This document shows, in pieces, positions 35,553 to 44,318 of a stretch of 64,000 nucleotides of DNA (position 1 is the stretch's first letter; the number at the start of each line of letters is the position of its first letter). Origin of the DNA: Bacteroidales bacterium (GTDB taxonomy: Bacteria > Bacteroidota > Bacteroidia > Bacteroidales > Muribaculaceae); contig JAAVFL010000002.1 of assembly GCA_014800795.1 (NCBI GenBank), positions 1 to 64,000 of the forward strand. Direction: 5' to 3'. Both the position numbers and the translations under genes were made by a program. The notes beneath the pieces were generated by a model. The model did no database searches. It saw only the letters and a list, made by a program, of their open reading frames with translations, and had not been told where the DNA came from.

Positions 35553-36473
35553 TCAGAATCCGGTGAGCCATGAGGAGAGATCTTCCGTCATGGTGTCGTG
35601 ATATTTGAAATCGGGGCGGCATCCCCAGCCGTGGCCTCCGGTGGGATATACATGTATCGATGCGGGCACTCCGGCGTTGTAGAGGGCGTTGTAGTAATGG
35701 ATGCCGTTGAACGGGTGAACCACATTGTCGTCGGAGCTGTAGAATATGATGGTGCGGGGAGCATCGGGTGTCACCTGCAACTCGTTGCTGAATTCGATCT
35801 CACGCTCGCAGGTGAGATTTGGTCCGAGCAGGTTGGCGCGGCTGCCAGCGTGGGTATATTCCGGTTTCAGGCTGATAACGGGGTAGAACAGTATGGCGAA
35901 ATCGGGGCGGCAGCTCACCGGATCGGCATTGACCGGGTTGGCGAAATGGGTGGCGGCGGTAGAGGCCAGATGACCGCCTGCCGACGATCCGCCGATGCCG
36001 ATGGCGTCGGGGCGTATGTTCCATCCGGCGGCATTGCGGCGTACGGTGCGTATTGCCTCCTGCACATCCTCTACAGGTATCTCCCATGTACCTTCCGGAA
36101 GGCGGTACTGCAGGGTGATGAGTGCTATGCCTTGATTGTTGAAGAAGTCGGCCCAGCCGCATCCTTCGTGGTCCATGGCCAGATGTCCGTAGCCTCCTCC
36201 GGGACATAACACTACAGCTTTACCGTTGGCTTTCGACGGGGCGGGCAGAGAGATATGGAGCTTTGCTGTATCTCCAATTTCGTTCGGTTGGCGGAGGTTC
36301 CCGTTTGCGTCCGGACGGATAATCTTGCTATGGGGCGCTTCTCCTTCCCATAATAGTTGTGTCCATGATCGGGGCGTGTCGGCCGGATCGGCTTCAGGAG
36401 CTTTTTTCGCGGAAGAGGGTGATGCTATGGCGGCAGATGCGATAACCGCTGTTATGAGTCGTGTCAGTTTCAT
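35553..36473 (-). CDS. Secreted alpha/beta hydrolase (esterase), copy 2
   Basis: The 306-residue protein has a signal peptide (about 1-22, ending SSA-K). The alpha/beta-hydrolase fold shows the oxyanion loop LCPGGGYGHLAMDHEG and the nucleophile Ser in GGSSAGGHLA. A late Asp (YSSDDNVVHPF) and His (GGHGWG) complete the triad. Such enzymes remove acyl groups from plant polysaccharides (BD-FAE / acetyl-xylan esterase-like) and appear in carbohydrate loci. It is a tandem paralogue of the next gene, 38 bases away. The substrate is not established. Confidence 0.82.
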   Translation of the reverse strand: MKLTRLITAVIASAAIASPSSAKKAPEADPADTPRSWTQLLWEGEAPHSKIIRPDANGNLRQPNEIGDTAKLHISLPAPSKANGKAVVLCPGGGYGHLAMDHEGCGWADFFNNQGIALITLQYRLPEGTWEIPVEDVQEAIRTVRRNAAGWNIRPDAIGIGGSSAGGHLASTAATHFANPVNADPVSCRPDFAILFYPVISLKPEYTHAGSRANLLGPNLTCEREIEFSNELQVTPDAPRTIIFYSSDDNVVHPFNGIHYYNALYNAGVPASIHVYPTGGHGWGCRPDFKYHDTMTEDLSSWLTGF

Positions 36474-36511
36474 GTTATGGTAGTTTTACAGATTACTCAG
36501 GTCCTGTCCGG

Positions 36512-37432
36512 TTAAAATCCGGCGAGCCATGAGGAGAGATCCTTGAGCATGCTTTCGCGGTATTTGAAGTTGGGCTGGCTTCCCCATCCGTGACGTCCTT
36601 CGGAGTAGATATGGAGTGATGCGGGCACTCCGGCATTATAGAGCGCTTCGTAGTAGCGAGTTCCGTTGAAGGGGTGTACCAGTTCGTCGTCGGAGCTGAA
36701 CAGTATGATGGTGCGGGGAGTTTCGGGGGTAACCTGCAGTTCGTTGCTGAATCCGATTTCATGCTCGCATGTGAGATTCGGCCCTACGAGGTTACGGCGT
36801 GTTCCTCCGTGGGAGTATTCGGGTTTGGCGCTTACAACCGGGTAATACAGTATGGCGAAGTCGGGTCGGCAGCTTACCGGGTCGGCATTCACGGGGATGG
36901 CGAAATGGGTTGAGGCTGTGGCTGCAAGATGGCCTCCTGCCGACGATCCGCCTACACCTATGGCATCGGGATTTATGTTCCATTCCTTAGCGTTGCGGCG
37001 TACGGTGCGTATTGCCTCCTGCACATCCTCTACCGGTATTTCCCATACTCCACCCGGCAAGCGGTATTGCAATATGATAAGTGCGATACCTTCGTTGTTG
37101 AAAAAGTCGATCCATCCGTAGCCTTCGTTGTCGATGGCAAGCCACTCGTAGCCTCCTCCGGGACATAACACTACAGCTTTACCGTTGGCTTTCGACGGGG
37201 CGGGCAGGTAGATGTGCAGTTTGGCGGTGTCGCCCATCTCTTTAGGCTCGCGGATGTTTCCGTCGGCGTCGGGAGCTATGATCTTGGGATGCGGGGCCTC
37301 ACCTTCCCATAGGAGTTGTGTCCATGACCGGGGGGTGTCGGCCGGATCGGCTTTTGCGGTTTTCTTTGCCGATAAAGGTAGCGCTATGGCCGCCATGGCA
37401 AGAATTGCTGTGATAAGACGGGAAAGTTTCAT
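36512..37432 (-). CDS. Secreted alpha/beta hydrolase (esterase), copy 1
   Basis: This 306-residue protein has exactly the length of its neighbour and is strongly similar along its whole length (shared PRSWTQLLWEGEAPH, GKAVVLCPGGGY, GGSSAGGHLA and NLTCE). The signal peptide is about 1-22. The triad is Ser in GGSSAGGH, Asp in FSSDDELVHPF and His in GRHGWG. The oxyanion loop differs (GGGYEWLAIDNEG against GGGYGHLAMDHEG), as does the active-site flank before the His. The pair looks like a recent duplication that is diverging. It is the first gene of the locus, divergent from purN. Confidence 0.82.
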   Translation of the reverse strand: MKLSRLITAILAMAAIALPLSAKKTAKADPADTPRSWTQLLWEGEAPHPKIIAPDADGNIREPKEMGDTAKLHIYLPAPSKANGKAVVLCPGGGYEWLAIDNEGYGWIDFFNNEGIALIILQYRLPGGVWEIPVEDVQEAIRTVRRNAKEWNINPDAIGVGGSSAGGHLAATASTHFAIPVNADPVSCRPDFAILYYPVVSAKPEYSHGGTRRNLVGPNLTCEHEIGFSNELQVTPETPRTIILFSSDDELVHPFNGTRYYEALYNAGVPASLHIYSEGRHGWGSQPNFKYRESMLKDLSSWLAGF

Positions 37433-37544
37433 CTTTTATAATATCAGTTTTAAGGTTGGCAATATGTTGGGAAAGAGGCCGGAACACTAAGGCGGCTATT
37501 GCTCCGGGAACGGGGAGATGCGGTCCGCGGTGGCGATTGTATGG

Positions 37545-37572
37545 CAAAGTTACATTTTTTTAGCTAACTTTG
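37545..37572. promoter_or_regulatory. Back-to-back -7 boxes for the esterase locus and purN
   Basis: CAAAGTTA (37545-37552; minus-strand -7 TAACTTTG) and TAACTTTG (37565-37572; plus-strand -7) form an exact inverted repeat with a 12-base spacer. Each promoter's -33 region therefore falls on the other's -7 side, so the two should compete for polymerase. Neither has a clear TTTG at -33. Confidence 0.5.
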
Positions 37573-37591
37573 GGAGTATAATTGTGTAGAA

Positions 37592-38179
37592 ATGACAATG
37601 AACACAGCTTCCCGAAAAATAGCCGTATTCGCTTCCGGAGCCGGTACCAATGCCGAGAACATCATAAGCTATTTTCAGAGCCGCCACAACGGAGTGGAGG
37701 TCGCTCTTGTTGTCACGAACCGCAGCGATGCAGGAGTAATAGAGCGGTCAGAGCGGCTGGGAGTGCCTGTCAGGGTTATTTCAAAAGAGGAGCTTGACGG
37801 TGAGAGGCGTATGATCGCCCTTCTCGAAGAGTATGACATTGAGCTGGTAGTGCTCGCCGGATTCCTGCTTATGGTGCCCCGTTTCCTGATTGAACGCTAC
37901 CGCGACAGGATGGTGAACATCCACCCTTCGCTGTTGCCGAAGTTCGGCGGAAAAGGTATGTACGGGCGCCGGGTGCATGAGGCAGTGGTGGCGGCCGGGG
38001 AGAGCGAGACCGGCATGACAGTGCATATCGTGAGCGAACGATACGATGAAGGCCGTATCATTTTTCAGGCGTCAGTGTCCGTATTCCCCTCCGACACTCC
38101 CCGCGATGTGGATCTGAAGGTCCGCGCCCTCGAGCTGGCCCATTACCCCCATGTCATAGAGCGCTTTCTGCTCGGCTGA
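37592..38179 (+). CDS. purN: Phosphoribosylglycinamide formyltransferase
   Basis: The 195-residue protein matches PurN. IAVFASGAGTNAENII binds the nucleotide substrate, VVLAGFLLMVPRFLIE is the fold core, and the catalytic region is NIHPSLLPKFGGKGMYG with Asn-His spaced as usual. The catalytic Asp lies in IVSERYDEGRIIFQ. It transfers formyl from 10-formyl-THF to GAR in purine synthesis. The start could also be the second ATG at 37598. It stands alone, divergent from the fructan-type locus. Confidence 0.94.
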   Translation: MTMNTASRKIAVFASGAGTNAENIISYFQSRHNGVEVALVVTNRSDAGVIERSERLGVPVRVISKEELDGERRMIALLEEYDIELVVLAGFLLMVPRFLIERYRDRMVNIHPSLLPKFGGKGMYGRRVHEAVVAAGESETGMTVHIVSERYDEGRIIFQASVSVFPSDTPRDVDLKVRALELAHYPHVIERFLLG

Positions 38180-38218
38180 GGCAGCCGGTCTGACAATCGC
38201 AGGCAAAGATCGGATTAG

Positions 38219-38494
38219 AGCGGGAGCTGCGCGCACCGCCGCCGACCTACCACCATCGATAAATCTCCCCGCACGCCGGAACTGTCGACTTTATTCGGAG
38301 GGGCGCGTTCTGCAGTGGCTCTTGCCGGTGTGCGCACAACTCCGCATGGAGATATCGTAAAGGAACACCTCAGGAGAATCCCTGCGGAATTTCCTGAGGT
38401 GAGGGTCCTGCAACATATCGTTATGCCGGATCATATTCATTTCGTGATTCAGCTAAAGCAGGCTGTATCTTACCATCTTGGCGAATTTGTATGA
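38219..38494 (+). pseudogene. Truncated REP-associated tyrosine transposase (Y1_Tnp)
   Basis: An open frame without a start runs to TGA at 38492-38494. Its last 65 codons read like the middle of an IS200-like/REP-associated transposase (RAYT). LFGGARSAVALAGV is followed by GDIVKEHLRRIPAEFPEVRV and then VMPDHIHFVI, whose HIH is the HUH-type metal-binding motif of Y1 transposases. The N-terminal part is degraded and the catalytic Tyr helix is missing after HLGEFV. It is a dead remnant, and no flanking terminal repeats were identified. Confidence 0.75.
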
Positions 38495-38520
38495 CGCTTC
38501 ACCGGCAACTGTGGTCAGTC

Positions 38521-39990
38521 TCAGCCTTGGGGAGCTGCGGGTGTCTGACCCGGAGCCGGGTTAGAGGCCGGTGTCCCTGCGGGCGTATTCTTCAGGAAGG
38601 GATAGGGTATTCCGAATACGGAGTCGGGGCTCTTGCCCGGGCTGAGGTAACCTTCGATGATGGTGTCGCGTCCGGAGGCATATTCGAATGTATAGAGCCC
38701 GAAGTAGCGCAACATGGCGGCTACATGTTCGAAAATAGTATCCTGAATGGCCTCGTAGGGGAACCATGCCGAGGTTGAAGTGAAGCAGTAGATCTGGAAC
38801 GGTATGCCGGTAGGGGTCTGCGCGAGGGTGGATACGAAACAGTCGCTGTCGTGTGCCACATGCGGGTTGGCGTCGAGATACATCTTCATATAGGCGCGGA
38901 ACAGACCGAGGTTCGTGTCGATGGTGCCGTTCACGAGTCCTTCGGGGTTGTTGACGTCGGCAACCTTGCCGGCGGCTTTCTGGGCGAGTTTCTTTGTTAT
39001 GAACTCATCCATCATAGGCAGTTGGCGCAGGCTCTCGAGCAGTTCGGGTGTAGCGGGGCGAACGCTGTCGGCATCGATCATATAGCTGCGGCATATGCGT
39101 CGGGTGTTGCTCTGCTGCATGGAGCGGTAGTTGGTGAAGCCTGAGGTGATGAGGCTGTAAGGGGGCAGTGTGGTGGTGGTCTTGTCCCAGTTCTGTACCT
39201 TTACAGCTGTAAGCGATACCTCCTCTACAGTTCCGTTGGCATTGGTGCCCTCCACGGCGATCCAGTCGCCTACATGAAGGCTGTCGTTTTCGGAAAGCTG
39301 CACTCCGGCTACAACACCGAGAATGCTATCCTTGAACACTAACATCAGTACTGCCGCGAAAGCACCGAGCCCGGCCAGAAGCGATGCCGGCGATTTGTCG
39401 ACAATGATAGCTACAACCACGATAATAGCTATAATCCATATTATACCTTTTACGAGCTGTGCCAGACCGTTGAGCGGAAGATGGCGCTTGTTGGCGTGTA
39501 CGTTGATATGCGCCCAGATACTGTTTACAAGCGCAGATATAGCCACACATACGACAAACACGACGTAGATCAGCGTAAGACGCGTGAGGGTGCCCGACAG
39601 GGCGTTGTGGTTGGAGAGGGTGAACTGGATGAGAATAAGAAATACCAGAGGGGGGATGATGCGGCATATCTTGTGAAAGAATCTGTTGGAGCGCAAGGCA
39701 TTATAGAAGTCGGTTGTCCATTTGCGGGTTACGAGATCCACAATCGTAAGCACAATCCATTGTACGATCCAACCTGCAACGATCGCTACACCGAGTACGA
39801 CAGCTGCATAGAGGAAGGTGACTATAGTGGTGTCGTTCTCAAGCCCGAAAACCCCCAGCAGCCAGTTTACGATCGACATGATGAAGTGGGCGATGGCGGC
39901 GGAAGCACCGGACTTGTCGCCGATAAAATGGGTTACATCGATAGGGGTCTGGCCTACGGTTATCGCAAGCATTGGTAATATTGTCGGCAT
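38521..39990 (-). CDS. MscS-family mechanosensitive ion channel (second copy)
   Basis: The 489-residue product has five or more hydrophobic segments. The MscS core follows: SPASLLAGLGAFAAVLMLVF lines the pore, then KDSILGVVAGVQL and GDWIAVEGTNANGTVEEVSL. The arrangement is the same as in the channel at 1132-2343, including the long C-terminal domain with a TPTGIPFQIYCFTST segment. The last 30 residues are Pro/Ala-rich (TPAGTPASNPAPGQTPAAPQG) and not part of the family core. It gates during osmotic downshock. Confidence 0.88.
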   Translation of the reverse strand: MPTILPMLAITVGQTPIDVTHFIGDKSGASAAIAHFIMSIVNWLLGVFGLENDTTIVTFLYAAVVLGVAIVAGWIVQWIVLTIVDLVTRKWTTDFYNALRSNRFFHKICRIIPPLVFLILIQFTLSNHNALSGTLTRLTLIYVVFVVCVAISALVNSIWAHINVHANKRHLPLNGLAQLVKGIIWIIAIIVVVAIIVDKSPASLLAGLGAFAAVLMLVFKDSILGVVAGVQLSENDSLHVGDWIAVEGTNANGTVEEVSLTAVKVQNWDKTTTTLPPYSLITSGFTNYRSMQQSNTRRICRSYMIDADSVRPATPELLESLRQLPMMDEFITKKLAQKAAGKVADVNNPEGLVNGTIDTNLGLFRAYMKMYLDANPHVAHDSDCFVSTLAQTPTGIPFQIYCFTSTSAWFPYEAIQDTIFEHVAAMLRYFGLYTFEYASGRDTIIEGYLSPGKSPDSVFGIPYPFLKNTPAGTPASNPAPGQTPAAPQG

Positions 39991-40071
39991 AGCGGTAGAA
40001 TGGATAAACAGTTGAAAAAATCGTTTGTGGAAGGTAGTGGTTGTTTCGCTCCCTTTATCTTAAAGACAATC

Positions 40072-40106
40072 TGCGCTCCTGTTCTGTTCACAGAGACAGG
40101 AGCGCA
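40072..40106 (-). terminator. Hairpin downstream of the DUF4332 gene
   Basis: TGCGCTCCTGT (40072-40082) pairs with ACAGGAGCGCA (40096-40106) across a 13-base loop, 75 bases past the stop of the DUF4332 gene and before the MscS gene. On the minus strand a short T-containing run follows. Confidence 0.55.
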
Positions 40107-40180
40107 AGAGTTGTATGTTAACAATGTTTAACGCCGTGCAAGGAAAGCGATGGTGGTGTCAGAGCGGGCAGAACGTAGGA

Positions 40181-40588
40181 TCAGTATGTCATAACCGGAT
40201 CGAGTTCCTTGGCCTGATCGATCATGAGCTGGATCTCCATTTCGCCGGGAACGCGGTTGCAGAGATTCTTAGCCTCGTTAGTTTCCACGAGTTTCGCGTG
40301 TAGGTTGGCAGCCACGCGGTGGCGTAGTTCCTTTACGGTATCGACGCCGGCTGCTTCAAGCAGTTCGGCGAACTGACCTGCCACACCCTTAATGCGGAAC
40401 AGATCGGCATGGTTAGCCCATTTGAGAATCAGTTTCTCGGAAATACCTGTCTCCTGGGCGAGTTCGATGCGTCCCTTCTTTGATGCTGCTCGTTTAAGCA
40501 GGTCGTCGGTTGTGTTCACTCCTGCCTGATTGAGTTTTTCAGCGTAAGCGGGACCGATACCCTCGATAGTTGCGATTTTGTAGGCCAT
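40181..40588 (-). CDS. DUF4332 helix-hairpin-helix protein
   Basis: The 135-residue protein carries two helix-hairpin-helix motifs typical of DUF4332: IEGIGPAYAEKLNQAGVNTTDDLL (about 8-31) and IKGVAGQFAELLEAAGVDTVKEL (about 65-87). It lacks an enzymatic domain. HhH pairs bind DNA backbones or proteins, and DUF4332 is widespread but uncharacterised. It stands alone. No clear promoter box was found in the 40589-40809 gap, which otherwise shows nothing. Confidence 0.82.
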   Translation of the reverse strand: MAYKIATIEGIGPAYAEKLNQAGVNTTDDLLKRAASKKGRIELAQETGISEKLILKWANHADLFRIKGVAGQFAELLEAAGVDTVKELRHRVAANLHAKLVETNEAKNLCNRVPGEMEIQLMIDQAKELDPVMTY

Positions 40589-40809
40589 AGTTGAAATTTT
40601 TAGTCAGTTAGTTATTCATGTTAGAGCAGATGATAATGACCAATCTACAGTTATCGGGTGTGTTTCGGTCCATTGATCAGACTACCGTAATATAAACATT
40701 CGCATTCGGCGTTAAGTTCATGATCTGAATGTTAAAGTTAAATATGAACTTATGAGGCTTTAAGGATGTTACGTTAAAAAATATTGTTTCATCACACCCT
40801 TAATGCTCA

Positions 40810-42513
40810 ATGATCATGCAATGGCTTATAGATATATTCCGTGATAATCCTGTGATACCGATATTTCTGACCATAGGAATCGGTTTCTGGCTCGGCGGAC
40901 TGCGTTATAAAGCGTTCTCTCTCGGCCCGGTTACCGCCACCCTTATTGTGGGTGTCCTGATCGGGCAGATGGATATTCCTGTATCAGAAACTTTGAAGTC
41001 GGTGGCGTTCATGCTGTTTTTGTTCGCCATAGGCTATAGTGTGGGCCCCCAGTTTTTCAGGTCGCTGAAGGGGGACGGCCTGAAGCAGATCGGATTCGCG
41101 CTTGTGGAGATAACACTCTGTATAGCTACGGTAGTAGTCGTATGCCGTCTGATGGGCTACGATATGGGTAAGGCAGTAGGTGTGTTTGCCGGCTCGCAGA
41201 CAGTATCTGCAGTGATAGGTGTGGGATCCGGAACAATCCGGTCTATGGGGCTGCCTGCCGATGTGCAGAACCGCTATCTGGAGATAATTCCGGCATGTTA
41301 TGCCGTATGCTACGTGTTCGGTACGATAGGCTCGGCGTGGATAATCGCAAATCTCGGCCCGCGCCTTCTCGGAGGCATGAATAAAGTGAAAGAGGAGACC
41401 GCCCGTCTCGAGGCGGAGATGGATTCCGGCGATTTAGTGCCTGACCCCGGCACATTCGTCGCAAACCGTCCGATCTCGTTCCGTGCCTACAGAGCAGAGT
41501 CGGACTACTTCAACCGCCCGCGCACGGTTGAAGAGATAGAGCGCCACATCGCCGGCCTTGGGTTGCGTCATTTTGTAGAGCGCTTGCGACTGAGGGGCGA
41601 CATCACCGATCCACAGCCTGAGATGAATGTGCGCAAGGGCGATACCATAGTGTTGAGCGGTCGCCGTGAGACCATTGTGGAGGAAGCCGGTTGGATCGGA
41701 CCGGAGGTTACTGATCACGAGCTGCTGAATTTCGCTGCAGAAAATCTACCGGTAACCGTAGCTAAATCGGGAGCTGCCGGGATGGCTCTCGGGGAATTGC
41801 GTCGGCAGCCTTATATGCGCGGTGTGATGCTCCATAAGCTCCTGCGTCACGATATGTCAATCCCGATGAGGGCTAAGACCGTTCTTCAGCAAGGGGATGT
41901 GATAACTCTCGTAGGGTTGCCGCAGGATGTATCGGAGGCGGTGGCCGAGATAGGCTATTCCGACCGCCCCACCGAGAATACCGATATGGTATTCATAGGC
42001 CTGGGCATCGCACTCGGCTGCTTCATCGGTGCCATAACCATATATTTGGGGGGCATACCGGTATCGCTCAGTACAGCCGGAGGTGCCATTCTTTCAGGTC
42101 TTATCCTGGGGTGGCTGCGCAACAGGCGTCCGACGTTCGGCCACATCCCGCGCCCGGTGATATGGTTCATGGATAATATGGGCCTGAATATGTTTATAGC
42201 CGTAGTCGGGATCGGTGCCGGTCCGTCGTTTATTTCCGGATTGCGTGAGGTTGGAGTGGAAATGGTAATTGTCGGCGCTTTATGTACGACATTGCCGCTG
42301 GTGCTGTCGATTCTCATCGGCAGCAAGATATTCCGTTTCCCCGCCGCGGTCACTCTGGGTTGCGTTGCCGGAAGCCGTAATGCAGTGGCGGCTCTCGGGG
42401 CCATACAAGACAGCATCGACAGTACTTTGCCCGCTATGAGCTATACAGTGACCTACGCCGTAGGAAGCATAGTTCTGATATTCGCGGGCATGATAGTACC
42501 GATGTTTACGTGA
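40810..42513 (+). CDS. AspT/YidE-type transporter
   Basis: The 567-residue protein has five or six hydrophobic segments on each side of two RCK_C (TrkA-C) domains. The RCK_C domains lie at about 225-300 (RLRGDITDPQ, VRKGDTIVLSG) and 315-385 (VLQQGDVITLVGLPQ). This is the layout of the aspartate:alanine exchanger family. The substrate of most members is unknown, and aspartate or other anions are inferred only from the family. It converges with a paralogue that ends 22 bases past its stop. Confidence 0.85.
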   Translation: MIMQWLIDIFRDNPVIPIFLTIGIGFWLGGLRYKAFSLGPVTATLIVGVLIGQMDIPVSETLKSVAFMLFLFAIGYSVGPQFFRSLKGDGLKQIGFALVEITLCIATVVVVCRLMGYDMGKAVGVFAGSQTVSAVIGVGSGTIRSMGLPADVQNRYLEIIPACYAVCYVFGTIGSAWIIANLGPRLLGGMNKVKEETARLEAEMDSGDLVPDPGTFVANRPISFRAYRAESDYFNRPRTVEEIERHIAGLGLRHFVERLRLRGDITDPQPEMNVRKGDTIVLSGRRETIVEEAGWIGPEVTDHELLNFAAENLPVTVAKSGAAGMALGELRRQPYMRGVMLHKLLRHDMSIPMRAKTVLQQGDVITLVGLPQDVSEAVAEIGYSDRPTENTDMVFIGLGIALGCFIGAITIYLGGIPVSLSTAGGAILSGLILGWLRNRRPTFGHIPRPVIWFMDNMGLNMFIAVVGIGAGPSFISGLREVGVEMVIVGALCTTLPLVLSILIGSKIFRFPAAVTLGCVAGSRNAVAALGAIQDSIDSTLPAMSYTVTYAVGSIVLIFAGMIVPMFT

Positions 42514-42535
42514 CTGATCCGCGCACCCGGTGCCG

Positions 42536-44197
42536 CTACATGAAACAGATCACAAGGAGCTGGGCTATCACCACTCTGGCGAACATCGACAGGGGATAGG
42601 TGGTGGCATATGCGACCGAAGCATCGTCTCCCTTCACGGTATCGTTGGCATACGAGAGCGACATGGGATTTGCCATAGCGCCGCTCACCATGCCGGCCGC
42701 GGTGGCGAAATCGAGTTTCCACCAGCGCATCGACACGATTGTCATAAAAAGCGACGGCAGCAGGGTTATAATGAAGCCGGCGCCTATCCATAGCAATCCG
42801 TCGGCGCGCATTATCGTATCGAGGAAGCCTGCTCCCGATTCCAGCCCCAGACAAGCGAGGAAAAGCGACAGGCCGATGCCGCGTAGCATCAGGTTGGCGC
42901 TCCGTGTGGTGTAGGTGACCATATGGAACTGCGGTCCGAACCTTCCGATAAGTATTCCCACTACTATGGGGCCACCTGCCAGACCGAGTTTTATCGGAAC
43001 AGATATGCCGGGAATGGTGATAGGAATCGAGCCTACGATGAGCGAGAGAACCAATCCGATGAATATAGCGGCTAGATTCGGATCCTTGAGGTCGGAAACG
43101 GAATTTCCCACAAGTTTCTCAACACGGTTTACGGCATCTGTCTCACCCACTATCGTAAGGCGGTCGCCAAGTTGCAGGATAAGGTTGGGGGTGGCCAGAA
43201 GGCGTACTCCCGATCGGGTGACACGCGATATGTTTATGGCGTAGTGGTTGCGCAGTTTGAGCGATCCGAGGCGCCGTCCGTTGAGTTCGGGTTTGCTGAC
43301 GATGATTGTGCGCGATATGAGATTCTTATCCACCGTGTCCCAGTCGATATTAGGGCCGTTCCAGTCGTAGTCGCTTTTCTGGCCGAACAGGAGTGTGAGT
43401 TTCGGCAGATCCTCTTCGTTGGTGATGGCAAGCACACGGTCGTCGGCCAGAAGTTTTTCGTCAGGTCCTGGAATCGATACGGCTTCTCCGTGCCATATAC
43501 GTGAAATCACGAAATGTGTATCCACAAGTTCATGAACCTGACGCAGGGACAGCCCTGCAAGCCCCGGGTTGGTGACGCGGAATTCCGCAACATACGTATG
43601 GTCGGTATCGCCCGCCTGGTGCGCTTCGAGATCAGAGGGGCGGGCTATAAGTTTTTTTACCAGAACGAAGGCGAGTATCACGCCGACAACTCCCAGCGGA
43701 TAAGTGACCGCACAACTCAGCGCAGCCCCTTCGGCGGGAAGTCCGAGCTGGTTCAGGGCCTGCTGTGCGGCTCCGAGTGACGGGGTGTTGGTAGTGGCTC
43801 CGCTGATTATGCCCACCATGTCGTCCATCGGTATGGAAAGAAGATAGCTGAGCGCTATGGCGGTGGCTGTTCCGAGCAGAACCAGGGCGAGCCCCATCAT
43901 ATTCAGACGCAGCCCTCCGGTGCGGAATGAACTGAAGAATCCCGGACCGACCTTCAGGCCGAGTTCGTACACGAACAGCATCAGACCGAAATCTTCCGCA
44001 TACTTGAGCATGCCGCTGTCGATGCTCAGTCCCAGATGTCCGGCCAGGATTCCGGTGAAAAATACGAATGTGACGCCCAGGGAGATTCCACATATACGCA
44101 ACTTTCCCAATCCGAGACCGATGGCTATTATCACGGATATCACACATACAGCTTGTAGCGCAGACTGTTCGAATAACAGGCTTTCCAACCAATTCAT
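42536..44197 (-). CDS. AspT/YidE-type transporter (paralogue)
   Basis: The 553-residue protein has the same layout as its convergent neighbour: N-terminal membrane half (GIISGATTNTPSLGAAQQAL, family motif), two RCK_C domains (about 205-275 and 290-365, ending LGDRLTIVGETDAV), then a second membrane half (GAMANPMSLSYANDT). The two proteins differ widely in sequence, so this is not a recent duplication. They may form different transporters or exchangers. A candidate -7 box lies at 44202-44209, so close to the ATG that the transcript might be nearly leaderless. Confidence 0.85.
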   Translation of the reverse strand: MNWLESLLFEQSALQAVCVISVIIAIGLGLGKLRICGISLGVTFVFFTGILAGHLGLSIDSGMLKYAEDFGLMLFVYELGLKVGPGFFSSFRTGGLRLNMMGLALVLLGTATAIALSYLLSIPMDDMVGIISGATTNTPSLGAAQQALNQLGLPAEGAALSCAVTYPLGVVGVILAFVLVKKLIARPSDLEAHQAGDTDHTYVAEFRVTNPGLAGLSLRQVHELVDTHFVISRIWHGEAVSIPGPDEKLLADDRVLAITNEEDLPKLTLLFGQKSDYDWNGPNIDWDTVDKNLISRTIIVSKPELNGRRLGSLKLRNHYAINISRVTRSGVRLLATPNLILQLGDRLTIVGETDAVNRVEKLVGNSVSDLKDPNLAAIFIGLVLSLIVGSIPITIPGISVPIKLGLAGGPIVVGILIGRFGPQFHMVTYTTRSANLMLRGIGLSLFLACLGLESGAGFLDTIMRADGLLWIGAGFIITLLPSLFMTIVSMRWWKLDFATAAGMVSGAMANPMSLSYANDTVKGDDASVAYATTYPLSMFARVVIAQLLVICFM

Positions 44198-44201
44198 ACC
44201 G

Positions 44202-44240
44202 CAAAATTACTACTTTTATATGAATTTTTATGTAACTTTG
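44202..44240. promoter_or_regulatory. Divergent -7 boxes between transporter and aminotransferase genes
   Basis: CAAAATTA (44202-44209) is a minus-strand -7 box for the transporter at 44197. TAACTTTG (44233-44240) is an exact plus-strand -7 box for the aminotransferase at 44319. Matching -33 elements are weak. Confidence 0.45.
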
Positions 44241-44318
44241 CTTCTGATAGCGCATGGGGCTACCTGACGACATTGCAGCCGGTGTGTCCATGTATGGCTT
44301 GTTTACGAACATTCAGGT

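Noticed and set aside
38521..39990. Recent duplication of the MscS gene at 1132-2343
   Set aside because: The two share family motifs but differ widely in length and N-terminal layout, so they are old paralogues.
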